Positions 55,104 through 63,444 of a DNA stretch of 64,000 nt are shown piece after piece (the first letter of the stretch is position 1; each line of letters begins with the position of its first letter). Both the position numbers and the translations under genes were made by a program. Under the pieces are notes generated by a model that was not told the origin of the DNA, did not search any database, and was given only the letters and a program-made list of their open reading frames with translations. The stretch comes from Microbacterium sp. Leaf320 (GTDB taxonomy: Bacteria; Actinomycetota; Actinomycetes; Actinomycetales; Microbacteriaceae): contig NZ_LMOD01000001.1 of NCBI RefSeq assembly GCF_001423485.1, positions 564,617 through 628,616 on the forward strand, written 5' to 3'.

Positions 55104-56012
55104 TCAGCGAAGCGCTGCACCGAGTCGAGTGCCGAGGCCACCGGCGAGCACATGTGCCTGAGCGAGCGGAATCCACCGGCATGTCCACGAGACGGGCGAG
55201 TCGCCGGTCGCCGGATCGGCTTCGCCGGCCTGCCAGACCGCGGAGACCTCGGGATCGACGACCTCCAACCGGAAGAAGTGTCGGAGCGCCACTTCATCGC
55301 GCAACGGGGCGAGGTCGTAGAACTCGGCGCCGAGGCTGCGCGTCACCGTGCCGCGGAGCCCGGTCTCCTCGAACAGCTCTCTCTCAGCGGCCCGAGCAGC
55401 ACTCTCGTCGTCGCGCACGGTGCCCGCGGGAACCTGAACACCGGTGGCGAGTATGTCGGTGTCGTCGTGCGTGAAGACGAGCAGGCGATCCTCCGCGATG
55501 ACGTAGCACACGGCTTTCTCGACAACGTTGATCCGATGCGCAACGGCTGTCTCGCCCAGACGGCCGGCATCGCCGATGATCCTGTCCACCCATCGATCGC
55601 GCGGAAGTCGGGCGATCTCCGTCGTCGTGAACCACCCCGTCTCGATGAGCTCACCGTCTGTGAACAGAAACTCGGCGTCGACCGGAATCGAACACGAGTA
55701 GGCGATCGTCGTGTATCCGACACGATCGCCGTTCGGGTAGTCCACGAGCAGATCCTCACCTCCGTACGCCCCCACGATCCCGTGGACGGTGGCGGCGACT
55801 CCGATCTCCTCGTGCACCTCCCGGAGCAGTGCATCCTCCGGCTTCTCGAGCGGCTCGATTCCGCCGCCGAGAAGTCCCCACTCGCCCGAGTGCGGTTGCC
55901 GGCACAGCAGAAATCGATCGTTCCGCCGGATCACCGCAGTGACGGCGGGGAGCAGAAGGAGATCATGCCCCACGATCTTGCGCAGGTCGCTCAGGTACGG
56001 CGATATCGGCAT
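55104..56012 (-). CDS. protein with two tandem Nudix domains
   Basis: 302 residues. Two complete Nudix boxes are present: GGIEPLEKPEDALLREVHEE(IG) at about 50-72 and GTVRDDESAARAAERELFEE(TG) at about 195-217. Each has the REUXEEXGU core and should bind Mg and a nucleoside diphosphate-linked substrate. Tandem Nudix fusions are uncommon in a chain this short, and the substrates are unknown. ATG 56012 lies 7 nt after TAGGCT. Confidence 0.85.
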   Translation of the reverse strand: MPISPYLSDLRKIVGHDLLLLPAVTAVIRRNDRFLLCRQPHSGEWGLLGGGIEPLEKPEDALLREVHEEIGVAATVHGIVGAYGGEDLLVDYPNGDRVGYTTIAYSCSIPVDAEFLFTDGELIETGWFTTTEIARLPRDRWVDRIIGDAGRLGETAVAHRINVVEKAVCYVIAEDRLLVFTHDDTDILATGVQVPAGTVRDDESAARAAERELFEETGLRGTVTRSLGAEFYDLAPLRDEVALRHFFRLEVVDPEVSAVWQAGEADPATGDSPVSWTCRWIPLAQAHVLAGGLGTRLGAALR

Positions 56013-56019
56013 GGCCCAG

Positions 56020-56025
56020 AGCCTA
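56020..56025 (-). promoter_or_regulatory. -10 box TAGGCT, leaderless start
   Basis: TAGGCT on the minus strand ends 7 nt before the ATG of the double-Nudix gene. Confidence 0.5.
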
Positions 56026-56030
56026 GGCGG

Positions 56031-57446
56031 TCAGACCGTGAACTCGATCTCGCCGCGGGTGATGTCCGCGCGCACGACGTGGAGCTGCACGACGGCTCCG
56101 GGGGTCGCACCGTCCGGAACCGGGGCTGAGGCGGTGACGGCAGGATCGGCGATCTGGACCGTCGCCCGCTCGCCGCGGATCTCGATCACGGTCGCATCGA
56201 TCGTCGAGCCGACCAGGGGAGTCATCAGCGCAGCCTCGACGCAGTTGATCGTTGCGGAATCGAGCTTGGACGCGCGCTGACCGGACTCCTGCATCAGTGC
56301 CGGGAGATCAGCGAGGGACTCGCGGACCCAGACCGGCACCTCGCGCCCCTCGGACACGGCGAGGCAGATCGCGAGCGACCAGCGATCGACGAGACGACGC
56401 AGAGGCGCGGTGGCGTGCGCGTACGGTGCGGCGATCGCCGCCTGCTCGGTGTCGGACGGCACCGAGCCGTCGAAGGTCACGTAGCCCGCTCCGCGGAAGA
56501 GCGACGCTGCCGCCTCGAGGATCGGGAGGGTCATGGGGTCTGCGCGATCCAGCTCGCGCAGGTAGTCGCCGTACCGGCCCGTCGTCCAGGGGCGACCGAG
56601 CGCCTCGGTCTGATGACGGAACGCATCGAAGGACTTCTCGTCGGGCTGGGGCATCGTGCGCAGGATGCCGATGCCGGCCTCGATCATCAGGGAAGCTGCC
56701 GCCATACCCGTCAGGAGGGACAGCTGAGCGTTCCATTCCTCGACGGGAAGCGGGTGCCGACGTTCGATCGAATAGGTTCCGTCGAGTCCTCGCACGACCT
56801 CTTCGTCCGGGAGGTTCAGGCTTGCGCCGCCGCGGAGCTTCTCCTGCGCGATCCGCAGAGCACCGATCTCCGGGAGCAGCGTGGCGGGGCCTTCCTCGCC
56901 CCGGTCGAGCGCCGCCTGGGTGCTGACGTAGTCGAGCTGCGCGCGCGAGCGGATCAGGGCCCGCTCTAGCCGGAAGTCCTCGACCACTCCCGCAGAATCG
57001 AGGGCGAAAGTCCAGACCAGCGCGGGGCGATCCACATCCGCCAGTAGCGATGCGCGATCCTCGCTCAGCACCTTCGGATGCAGGGGGACAGTTCCCTCCG
57101 CCGCGTACAGGGTCTGTCCTCGACGGCGGGCCTCCTCGTCCACCGCACCGCCGGGAGTCACGAATCCGGGCACATCGGCGATCGCATAGCGAACGGTGTA
57201 TCCGGAGTCCCGCCGCTCGAGGTGGAAGGCCTGGTCGAGATCGCGAGACCCGAGTGGATCGAGCGTCGCGAACGGGATGTCCCGCAGGTCGAGTTCCGGA
57301 GTCGCAGCATCCGAAGCCGCCGCCTCGGCAAGTACCGCGGCGGGGAAATCTGCGGGGGCCTCCAGAGACTCCTGGAGAGCGGCGAGAGCCGCGGAGAGTT
57401 CCGTCTGCGCGGCGGACGGAGCAACGTGGGATCGGCGCTGAGGCAT
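56031..57446 (-). CDS. RNB-domain exoribonuclease (RNase II/R-like)
   Basis: 471 residues. The RNB core has LDPLGSRDLDQAFHLERRD (metal-binding Asp cluster), YAIADVPGFV and YAHATAPLRRLVDRW, and a C-terminal S1-like strand region (VVQLHVVRADITRGEIEF). It is shorter than RNase R (about 800) because the N-terminal cold-shock domains are missing; such short RNB proteins are common in actinobacteria. It degrades RNA 3' to 5'. ATG 57446 lies 6 nt after TAGTGT. Confidence 0.88.
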   Translation of the reverse strand: MPQRRSHVAPSAAQTELSAALAALQESLEAPADFPAAVLAEAAASDAATPELDLRDIPFATLDPLGSRDLDQAFHLERRDSGYTVRYAIADVPGFVTPGGAVDEEARRRGQTLYAAEGTVPLHPKVLSEDRASLLADVDRPALVWTFALDSAGVVEDFRLERALIRSRAQLDYVSTQAALDRGEEGPATLLPEIGALRIAQEKLRGGASLNLPDEEVVRGLDGTYSIERRHPLPVEEWNAQLSLLTGMAAASLMIEAGIGILRTMPQPDEKSFDAFRHQTEALGRPWTTGRYGDYLRELDRADPMTLPILEAAASLFRGAGYVTFDGSVPSDTEQAAIAAPYAHATAPLRRLVDRWSLAICLAVSEGREVPVWVRESLADLPALMQESGQRASKLDSATINCVEAALMTPLVGSTIDATVIEIRGERATVQIADPAVTASAPVPDGATPGAVVQLHVVRADITRGEIEFTV

Positions 57447-57452
57447 GACCCC

Positions 57453-57458
57453 ACACTA
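57453..57458 (-). promoter_or_regulatory. -10 box TAGTGT, leaderless start
   Basis: TAGTGT on the minus strand ends 6 nt before the ATG of the RNB gene. Confidence 0.5.
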
Positions 57459-57515
57459 TGTCGCCCGCTACGAGGGACGTGTCGCGGGCGGGTGGGTGTC
57501 TACGGGAGATGCTGC

Positions 57516-57535
57516 CAGCGCAGCGCAGCGCAGCG
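57516..57535. repeat. four tandem copies of CAGCG
   Basis: Four perfect copies of the pentamer CAGCG lie in the 170-bp gap between the RNB and HNH genes, which otherwise shows no gene. Confidence 0.7.
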
Positions 57536-57616
57536 CGGACGTCGCGACGTGACCTCGCAGGGCCGCCGGCGCGCCGACGAGCACCTCCCAGAGCCTGTGG
57601 TGTCGGACCGAAACTC

Positions 57617-58924
57617 TCAGAAGGGTGGTGGTGTGTCGTCTTCCGTGACCGTGGTGCTGTTCTGCACCGGGGGTTTGTCGACATACGTCTGCCCGGTCGG
57701 GCTGGTCCAGGCGAAGACACCGTCACCGAGGTGTTCGACATGCCAGGGCGTGCGGTGTTTGAGGGAGTGGTGGCGTCGGCACAGCTCGCCGAGGTTGTCG
57801 GTGTCGGTGGCTCCGCCTGCGGCGTGGTCTCGCGTGTGGTCGATGTCGCAGTCTCGGGCGGAGTACCCGCAGGTCGGAAACCTGCATCGCTGGTCTCGCG
57901 CGGTGAGGTGTCGTCTCACAGCGACGGAGGGCCGGTAACGGTCGACCGCGAGCAGGGCCCCGGTGATCGGATGGGTCAGGACCCGATCCCACCCCACCGC
58001 GGTGCCGGCGAGTAGCCGCGCGGTGCGAATGTCGATGGGGACGCACCCGTCGAGTTCGGCCGGGACAGTGCTCACCCCGATCAGCGACATCACGGGGACG
58101 GTGATCGACACGGTCGCTCGGATGGCTCCGAGAGCACCCTCGGCTGTGTCGTGTCCGGCCGGTGCGCCGGTGAGCAGGAGGTCGAGGGCGACGTCACAGC
58201 GGGCCTGTCCGAGAGTGCGCTCGTCGCGGGATGACGCGTCGCGGGATGAACGAGAACTGGATCCGCTCGACGAATCAGCCAGGGCCGCTTTCGCCATCGC
58301 AGTGACCCGCTCGAACGCGCCGCGCACGAGCGCGGCCGGGCCGAAGACGCTCAGCTCCGCCATCCCATCGGCACGGTTCTTCATCCACACGCGACGCTCC
58401 TTACGGGCATCGGCGTGACGGGCGTCGAAGCTGCGCGGCTGCAACCGGTCCGCGACCCGCCTCGCCATCCGACCCACCCGGTTCGGGGATTCGGTCTGTG
58501 CGAACGCGACCAGCTGCGCGGCATACGCATCGCGCGCGGCAGGATCGTCAAGGTGCTGGCCCGCATCGACGATGACCCGCGCATATGCGGCGCTGATGAG
58601 ACCTGCACCCTGCGCCCGCCACACCCGCGGGAACCGCGACACCATGACCTCGGCATCGAGCATGCGTCGTTGAACAGTGCGATCGCTGACCCGCAGAGCG
58701 GCGCCGAATTCCGCCGCGACCGCCCGCGCAGCCAGATCGACTCCGTCTGCCGTCGCCTCCTCGACCTGCCCGGCCGCCTCGACGGCGATCCGCGACCCGA
58801 GAGCGAGGAGTCCGTCACGTGCGGCCAGCAACGACCCGATCGTGCGATCGACCTCGACGAGCATCTCGGTGACAGCGCCGAGCGCACCCAGCTGCTCCAC
58901 CGTCGCGTCCATCAGTGCCGTCAT
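57617..58924 (-). CDS. DUF222/HNH endonuclease-family protein
   Basis: 435 residues. The N-terminal two-thirds is DUF222 (helical, Ala/Arg-rich), and the C terminus is an HNH nuclease: CRFPTCGYSARDCDIDHTRDHAAGG ... LCRRHHSLKHR with paired cysteines and the His/Asn active site. It resembles the REP13E12 proteins, which are abundant and often duplicated in actinobacteria and sometimes linked to mobile DNA. No flanking repeats or partner genes mark it as a mobile element here. A Ser-rich linker (SSSGSSSRSSRDASS) divides the domains. Confidence 0.85.
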   Translation of the reverse strand: MTALMDATVEQLGALGAVTEMLVEVDRTIGSLLAARDGLLALGSRIAVEAAGQVEEATADGVDLAARAVAAEFGAALRVSDRTVQRRMLDAEVMVSRFPRVWRAQGAGLISAAYARVIVDAGQHLDDPAARDAYAAQLVAFAQTESPNRVGRMARRVADRLQPRSFDARHADARKERRVWMKNRADGMAELSVFGPAALVRGAFERVTAMAKAALADSSSGSSSRSSRDASSRDERTLGQARCDVALDLLLTGAPAGHDTAEGALGAIRATVSITVPVMSLIGVSTVPAELDGCVPIDIRTARLLAGTAVGWDRVLTHPITGALLAVDRYRPSVAVRRHLTARDQRCRFPTCGYSARDCDIDHTRDHAAGGATDTDNLGELCRRHHSLKHRTPWHVEHLGDGVFAWTSPTGQTYVDKPPVQNSTTVTEDDTPPPF

Positions 58925-59142
58925 GCCTGCATCACATCACCGACCACCGACATTCCCGGCCCCGATCACGGAAGAAAAATCGCCGCCAGATCGAGAACAT
59001 CGACATGCCGGAACACGACAACGGTTCGCAGCAGGAGAAACACCGCAGGCGCCGGGTGGAGGAGCATCAACGCACCATCAGTAACCTGTGATTCGCGTGT
59101 CCGTCCGGCCCCGACCGGAATACTGGGCGTTAGCGTGGGGGC
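58925..59142. other. intergenic region, no confident gene
   Basis: The 218-bp divergent gap holds the promoter of the downstream gene (TAGCGT at 59131). A 28-codon ORF from ATG 59005 to TGA 59091 (MPEHDNGSQQEKHRRRRVEE...) is highly charged, but it lacks a ribosome-binding site or -10 box and is not called. Confidence 0.5.
59131..59136 (+). promoter_or_regulatory. -10 box TAGCGT, leaderless start
   Basis: TAGCGT ends 6 nt before the ATG at 59143. Confidence 0.55.
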
Positions 59143-59913
59143 ATGACCACTGCTGCGAAAGCCCAGACCCTGATCGGACTCTACGAAGCCCCGGAGATCC
59201 TCCGCGTCGTCAATGTGTGGGACGTCGTATCCGCCCGAGCTGTCGCGAAGCTCCCGGAGACCAAGGCGATCGCCACCGCCGGACACGGCATCGCCGCGTC
59301 GTTCGGATTCGAGGACGGCACCATCACCCGCGACATCATGATCGACATGGTCGGACGCATCGCGGCATCCGTCTCCGTCCCGGTGACCGCCGACCTCGAT
59401 GACGGCTACGGAGACGCAGGAGAAACCACACGTCTCGCGATCGGCGCGGGTGTCGTCGGCGCCAACGTCGAGGACCGCCTCAAGCCCTTCGACGAGTCCG
59501 TTGCCGTGGTGGAGGCCATCGTCAAGGCGGCCGAGGCGGAGGGCGTTCCGTTCGCTCTCAACGCCCGCACCGACGCATTCGTGCGCGCAGGTCACCGACC
59601 GGTGGCCGAGAGCGTCGCCGACGCGATCCAGCGCGGCCGTGCGTTCCTCGACGCCGGAGCTACTGCTGTCTTCGTCCCCGGCATGCTCGACGCCAACATC
59701 ACGCGTCAGCTCGTCGAGGGTCTCGGAGAGGGCAAGCTCAGCGTGATCGGCCTGCCCGGCACCCTCGCGGCGTCGGAGTACGAGAAGCTCGGCGTCGCCC
59801 GCATCTCCTACGGCCCCCTCCCGCAGCGAGTGGCGCTCACCGCCGTCCAGGAGCTCGCGGCGAGCCTCTACGCCGGCGGCGTGATCCCGAACGGACTCCC
59901 CGCTCTCAACTGA
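59143..59913 (+). CDS. isocitrate lyase/phosphoenolpyruvate mutase-family protein
   Basis: 256 residues, a TIM barrel of the ICL/PEPM superfamily. Landmarks are VVNVWDVVSARAV, ATAGHGIAASFG, VTADLDDGYGD (Mg-binding acidic loop), GANVEDR and ALNARTDAFV. Members cleave or form C-C or C-P bonds (for example oxaloacetate hydrolase, PEP mutase, methylisocitrate lyase); the KKCGH motif of isocitrate lyase is absent, so that activity is unlikely. The substrate is unknown. Confidence 0.85.
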   Translation: MTTAAKAQTLIGLYEAPEILRVVNVWDVVSARAVAKLPETKAIATAGHGIAASFGFEDGTITRDIMIDMVGRIAASVSVPVTADLDDGYGDAGETTRLAIGAGVVGANVEDRLKPFDESVAVVEAIVKAAEAEGVPFALNARTDAFVRAGHRPVAESVADAIQRGRAFLDAGATAVFVPGMLDANITRQLVEGLGEGKLSVIGLPGTLAASEYEKLGVARISYGPLPQRVALTAVQELAASLYAGGVIPNGLPALN

Positions 59914-59944
59914 CGCATCGCGAAAACGAGTGACCACCGGTCAG

Positions 59945-59950
59945 TAGACT
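59945..59950 (+). promoter_or_regulatory. -10 box TAGACT, leaderless start of proS
   Basis: TAGACT ends 6 nt before the proS GTG at 59957. Confidence 0.55.
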
Positions 59951-59956
59951 TGGCCC

Positions 59957-61714
59957 GTGGTCACTCGTCTTTCGAACTTCTTCCTCCGCACGCTCCGTGA
60001 AGACCCTGCAGGCGCAGAGGTCGCGAGCCACAAGCTGCTGATCCGCGCCGGGTACATCCGACCGCAGGCTGCCGGCATCTTCGCGTGGCTCCCGCTCGGA
60101 CTCCGCGTGAAGGCCAAGATCGAGACCGTCGTCCGCGAGGAGATGGCCGCCGCGGGCGCCCAGGAGGTGCACTTCCCGGCCCTGATGCCCCGCGAGTCGT
60201 ATGAGGCGACCGGCCGCTGGGACGAGTACGGTGACCTGCTGTTCCGTCTCCAGGACCGCAAGGGCGGCGACTACCTGCTCGCCCCGACGCACGAGGAGGC
60301 CTTCACATTGCTCGTGAAGGACCTGTACTCGTCGTACAAGGATCTTCCCCTCACGATCTATCAGATCCAGGACAAGTACCGCGACGAGGCGCGTCCCCGT
60401 GCCGGACTGCTCCGTGGGCGCGAGTTCACGATGAAGGACGCCTACTCGTTCGACTCGTCGGACGAGGGCCTCGACGTGAGCTACCAGGCTCAGCGCGATG
60501 CCTACGAGCGCATCTTCCAGCGCCTGGGGCTCGAGTACGTCATCGTCCAGGCGGATGCCGGAGCGATGGGCGGCTCGCGGAGCGAGGAATTCCTGCACCC
60601 GACTCCCGTCGGCGAAGACACGTTCGTCCGCAGCGCCGGGGGCTACGCCGCCAACGTGGAGGCTTTCACGACGGCGGTCCCCGACGCGATCGCGTTCGAC
60701 GCGGATGCGGCACCGGTGGTCTTCGACTCCCCGAACACCCCCACGATCGAGACGCTCGTCGCTCACTCGAACGCGCATCTGGATGGCGACTACACCGCTG
60801 CGGACACGCTGAAGAACGTCGTGCTCGCGCTCACGCACCTCGACGGCACCCGTGAGCTCGTCGTCGTCGGCATCCCGGGCGACCGCGAGGTCGACGAGAA
60901 GCGCGCCGAGGTGGCGTTCGCACCCGCAGAGGTCGAGACGGCCACGGCAGACGACTTCGAGAAGAACCCGCTGCTCGTCAAGGGCTACATCGGCCCCTGG
61001 TCGCCCACGGGTGCTGTTCTCGGTGAGGAATCGGCGACCGGCATCCGGTATCTGGTCGATCCCCGCGTCAGCGAGGGCACGAGCTGGATCACCGGTGCGA
61101 ACCTCGACGAGAAGCACGCGCACTCGGTCGTCGCCGGTCGCGACTTCTTCGCGGACGGCATCGTCGAGATCGCGAACGTCCGTGCGGGCGATCCGGCTCC
61201 TGACGGCTCCGGTCCGGTCGAGCTCGCACGCGGCATGGAGATCGGCCACGTGTTCCAGCTCGGACGCAAGTACGCCGAGGCCCTCGGGCTCAAGGTTCTG
61301 AACGAGAACGGCAAGCTCGTCACGGTCACGATGGGGTCGTACGGCATCGGCGTGACCCGCATCCTCGCGATCATCGCCGAACTGAACAACGACGAGAAGG
61401 GCCTCATCTGGCCCGCGTCCGTCGCGCCGTTCGACGTGCAGGTCGTCGCCGCGGGTCGCGATCAGGTCGCGTTCGATGTGGCCGCCGACCTGTCGGCACA
61501 GCTCGAGTCGGCCGGACTCGACGTGCTCTACGACGACCGCCCCAAGGTCTCGCCGGGAGTCAAGTTCGGCGACGCTGAACTCGTGGGTGTCCCGAAGATC
61601 GTCATCGTGGGCCGCGGCGCCGCCGAAGGCCAGGTCGAGCTGTGGGATCGCGGCACGGGTGAGCGCGACGCTGTCTCGGTGGCCGAGGCGATCGAAAGGC
61701 TCAGCAACCGCTGA
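59957..61714 (+). CDS. proS: prolyl-tRNA synthetase
   Basis: 585 residues, the bacterial-type class II enzyme. Motifs are [34 protein letters not shown] (motif 2 region) and the C-terminal anticodon-binding domain ([14 protein letters not shown]). The editing insertion (about 230-395) is present, with [10 protein letters not shown] just before it; it removes mischarged Ala-tRNA-Pro. Start is GTG 59957. It closes the actinobacterial dxr-rseP-ispG-proS run. Confidence 0.96.
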   Translation: MVTRLSNFFLRTLREDPAGAEVASHKLLIRAGYIRPQAAGIFAWLPLGLRVKAKIETVVREEMAAAGAQEVHFPALMPRESYEATGRWDEYGDLLFRLQDRKGGDYLLAPTHEEAFTLLVKDLYSSYKDLPLTIYQIQDKYRDEARPRAGLLRGREFTMKDAYSFDSSDEGLDVSYQAQRDAYERIFQRLGLEYVIVQADAGAMGGSRSEEFLHPTPVGEDTFVRSAGGYAANVEAFTTAVPDAIAFDADAAPVVFDSPNTPTIETLVAHSNAHLDGDYTAADTLKNVVLALTHLDGTRELVVVGIPGDREVDEKRAEVAFAPAEVETATADDFEKNPLLVKGYIGPWSPTGAVLGEESATGIRYLVDPRVSEGTSWITGANLDEKHAHSVVAGRDFFADGIVEIANVRAGDPAPDGSGPVELARGMEIGHVFQLGRKYAEALGLKVLNENGKLVTVTMGSYGIGVTRILAIIAELNNDEKGLIWPASVAPFDVQVVAAGRDQVAFDVAADLSAQLESAGLDVLYDDRPKVSPGVKFGDAELVGVPKIVIVGRGAAEGQVELWDRGTGERDAVSVAEAIERLSNR

Positions 61715-61724
61715 CCGTGCTCAT

Positions 61725-61766
61725 GAGAATGCCGCGCATCCCCATCCAGGGGTGCGCGGCATTCTC
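61725..61766. terminator. long convergent hairpin after proS
   Basis: Arms 61725-61743 and 61749-61766 pair over 18 bp with one bulged T and a 5-nt loop. On the plus strand it follows proS; it also faces the end of the minus-strand FMN protein gene. Confidence 0.82.
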
Positions 61767-61781
61767 CTTCGTGGGTCGAGC

Positions 61782-62285
61782 TCAGCGGACGATGCGACCG
61801 TGGTTCATGATGTCGTCATCCGGTGTGTCGCGGGTGACCAGCGACTTCAGCGCCCCCGCTGCCATGGCGATCTTCCCCTTCGCGGGCTCCCAGAACTCGG
61901 TCACGGTGGGCGTCACCCTAAGAAGGGCGATGCCGGGGGTGTCGAGGCCGTCGGCGAACCAGATCTCCAGAGAGGGGGAGTAGAGCTCCTCCATCTTGGC
62001 GCGGTCGTGCACGAGCGTCGCCTTGCCGGCGACCGAGACGTAGCGCATTCCCTTGGCGTCGCAGTACGACAGCCCGACGTCGTGGTGCTTGCGCGCTTCG
62101 TCGACCTTCTCGGTGTCTTCCGCGGTGAAGAACCAGATGTCGCCGGCGTCGTCCATCTGCCGCGTCGACATGGGTCTGCTCACGAGGTTGCCGTCATCGT
62201 CGGTCGTCGTCAGCATCGTGAAGTCGATGTCCTCCACGAGCTCGGCGACACGTGCCAGGGCTTCAGGTCCGGTGATCTCTGTCAT
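61782..62285 (-). CDS. pyridoxamine 5'-phosphate oxidase-like general stress protein
   Basis: 167 residues with the FMN-binding split barrel: FTMLTTTDDDGNLVSRPM, IWFFTAEDTEKV, VGLSYCDAKGMRYVSVAGKA and PTVTEFWEPAKGKI. The family includes B. subtilis general stress protein 26 and F420/FMN reductases. The start at ATG 62285 cuts off a long Arg-rich shadow extension. Confidence 0.85.
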   Translation of the reverse strand: MTEITGPEALARVAELVEDIDFTMLTTTDDDGNLVSRPMSTRQMDDAGDIWFFTAEDTEKVDEARKHHDVGLSYCDAKGMRYVSVAGKATLVHDRAKMEELYSPSLEIWFADGLDTPGIALLRVTPTVTEFWEPAKGKIAMAAGALKSLVTRDTPDDDIMNHGRIVR

Positions 62286-62391
62286 GTCGACAGCTTCGTA
62301 CGGGTGCGACGGGGAGGCACGGGGATTGACAGGAAGACCACCACATGATCGCGGGCGGCGTTGCGCCGCACACGGGGCCGATCGCGCATGA

Positions 62392-62397
62392 CAGTCT
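62392..62397 (+). promoter_or_regulatory. -10-like CAGTCT, leaderless start
   Basis: CAGTCT ends 6 nt before the ATG of the LOG gene; a C-first variant of the common box. Confidence 0.4.
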
Positions 62398-62403
62398 GGA
62401 GAC

Positions 62404-63444
62404 ATGACCGAGGAACCGCTGCCGGAATCGCTCAGCTCCGAGATCAACGCCGTGCTGGACGAAGCCGGGGTCAAGACCGGTCGGCGTCTGGTGATGCGCA
62501 TGATGCGCACCGCGATCCTGCTCGGTGAGGACGGCACCAACCGGCTCGACCTGAAGATCGCATCCGCGGCTCTGGCCGAGATGCGCGACGCCTTCCGACT
62601 CTTCGCGCCCTTCGAGGGAGTGCCCAAGGTCACCGTCTTCGGGTCTGCTCGCACACGGCAGGATGACCCGCTCTACGTCCAGGCGCGAGCCATCGCCGAG
62701 GCCCTGGCCGCGGACGGTTGGATGGTCGTGACGGGCGCCGGGCCCGGGATCATGCAGGCGGCTGCCGAAGGGGCGGGTCCCGCGCTCTCGCTGGGCGTGT
62801 CGATCCGCCTGCCGTTCGAGGAGAAGGCGAACAGCCTCGTCGCGGGAAGCGACCACGTGGTCGCGATGAAGTACTTCTTCACCCGCAAGCTCATGCTCAT
62901 CAAGGAGTCCATCGGCTTCATCTGCCTTCCTGGCGGATTCGGCACTCTGGACGAGATGTTCGAGCTCCTGACCCTGCAGCAGACGGGCAAGGCCGAACCG
63001 ACTCCCATCGTGCTGCTCGACGAACCAGGCGGCACGTTCTGGAACGGGCTCAAGCGTTTCATCGATGAGGATCTCGCGCCGACGGGTGTGATCTCCGAAG
63101 GTGACTTCGACCGCGTCGTCATCACGGACTCGGTCGAGTCGGCGGCCGCGGTGATCGCCGGATTCTGGCGCAACTACGATTCACTGCGCTGGGTGGGGGA
63201 CACCCTCGTGCTCCGCCTCCGCGCCGAACCGACGGATGCCGAGCTCGAACGGCTCAACGAGCAGTTCGCGGGGATGCTGGTGAGCGGCCGTATCGAGCGA
63301 TCTGCGCCGCGGTCACCCGAGGTCGCGGACGACGACGTGCTGCACCTGCCGCGGCTAGCCCTTCACCTCGACCAGCGCCAGGTCGGCAACCTGTTCCGTC
63401 TGATCGGTGCGATCAACTCGCTGGATTCTGCTCCCGCGCTCTGA
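62404..63444 (+). CDS. LOG-family protein (TIGR00730-like)
   Basis: 346 residues. The Rossmann core has VTGAGPGIMQAAAEGA and LPGGFGTLDEMFE (the PGGXGTXXE motif), typical of cytokinin riboside 5'-monophosphate phosphoribohydrolases and nucleotide-cleaving relatives. An N-terminal helical region of about 75 residues and a C-terminal extension make it longer than the 190-residue core. The 3' end overlaps the following convergent gene by 32 nt. Confidence 0.88.
   Translation: MTEEPLPESLSSEINAVLDEAGVKTGRRLVMRMMRTAILLGEDGTNRLDLKIASAALAEMRDAFRLFAPFEGVPKVTVFGSARTRQDDPLYVQARAIAEALAADGWMVVTGAGPGIMQAAAEGAGPALSLGVSIRLPFEEKANSLVAGSDHVVAMKYFFTRKLMLIKESIGFICLPGGFGTLDEMFELLTLQQTGKAEPTPIVLLDEPGGTFWNGLKRFIDEDLAPTGVISEGDFDRVVITDSVESAAAVIAGFWRNYDSLRWVGDTLVLRLRAEPTDAELERLNEQFAGMLVSGRIERSAPRSPEVADDDVLHLPRLALHLDQRQVGNLFRLIGAINSLDSAPAL

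Noticed and set aside
57617..58924. HNH homing endonuclease or insertion element
   Set aside because: No inverted repeats, target duplication, intein or intron boundary could be found.
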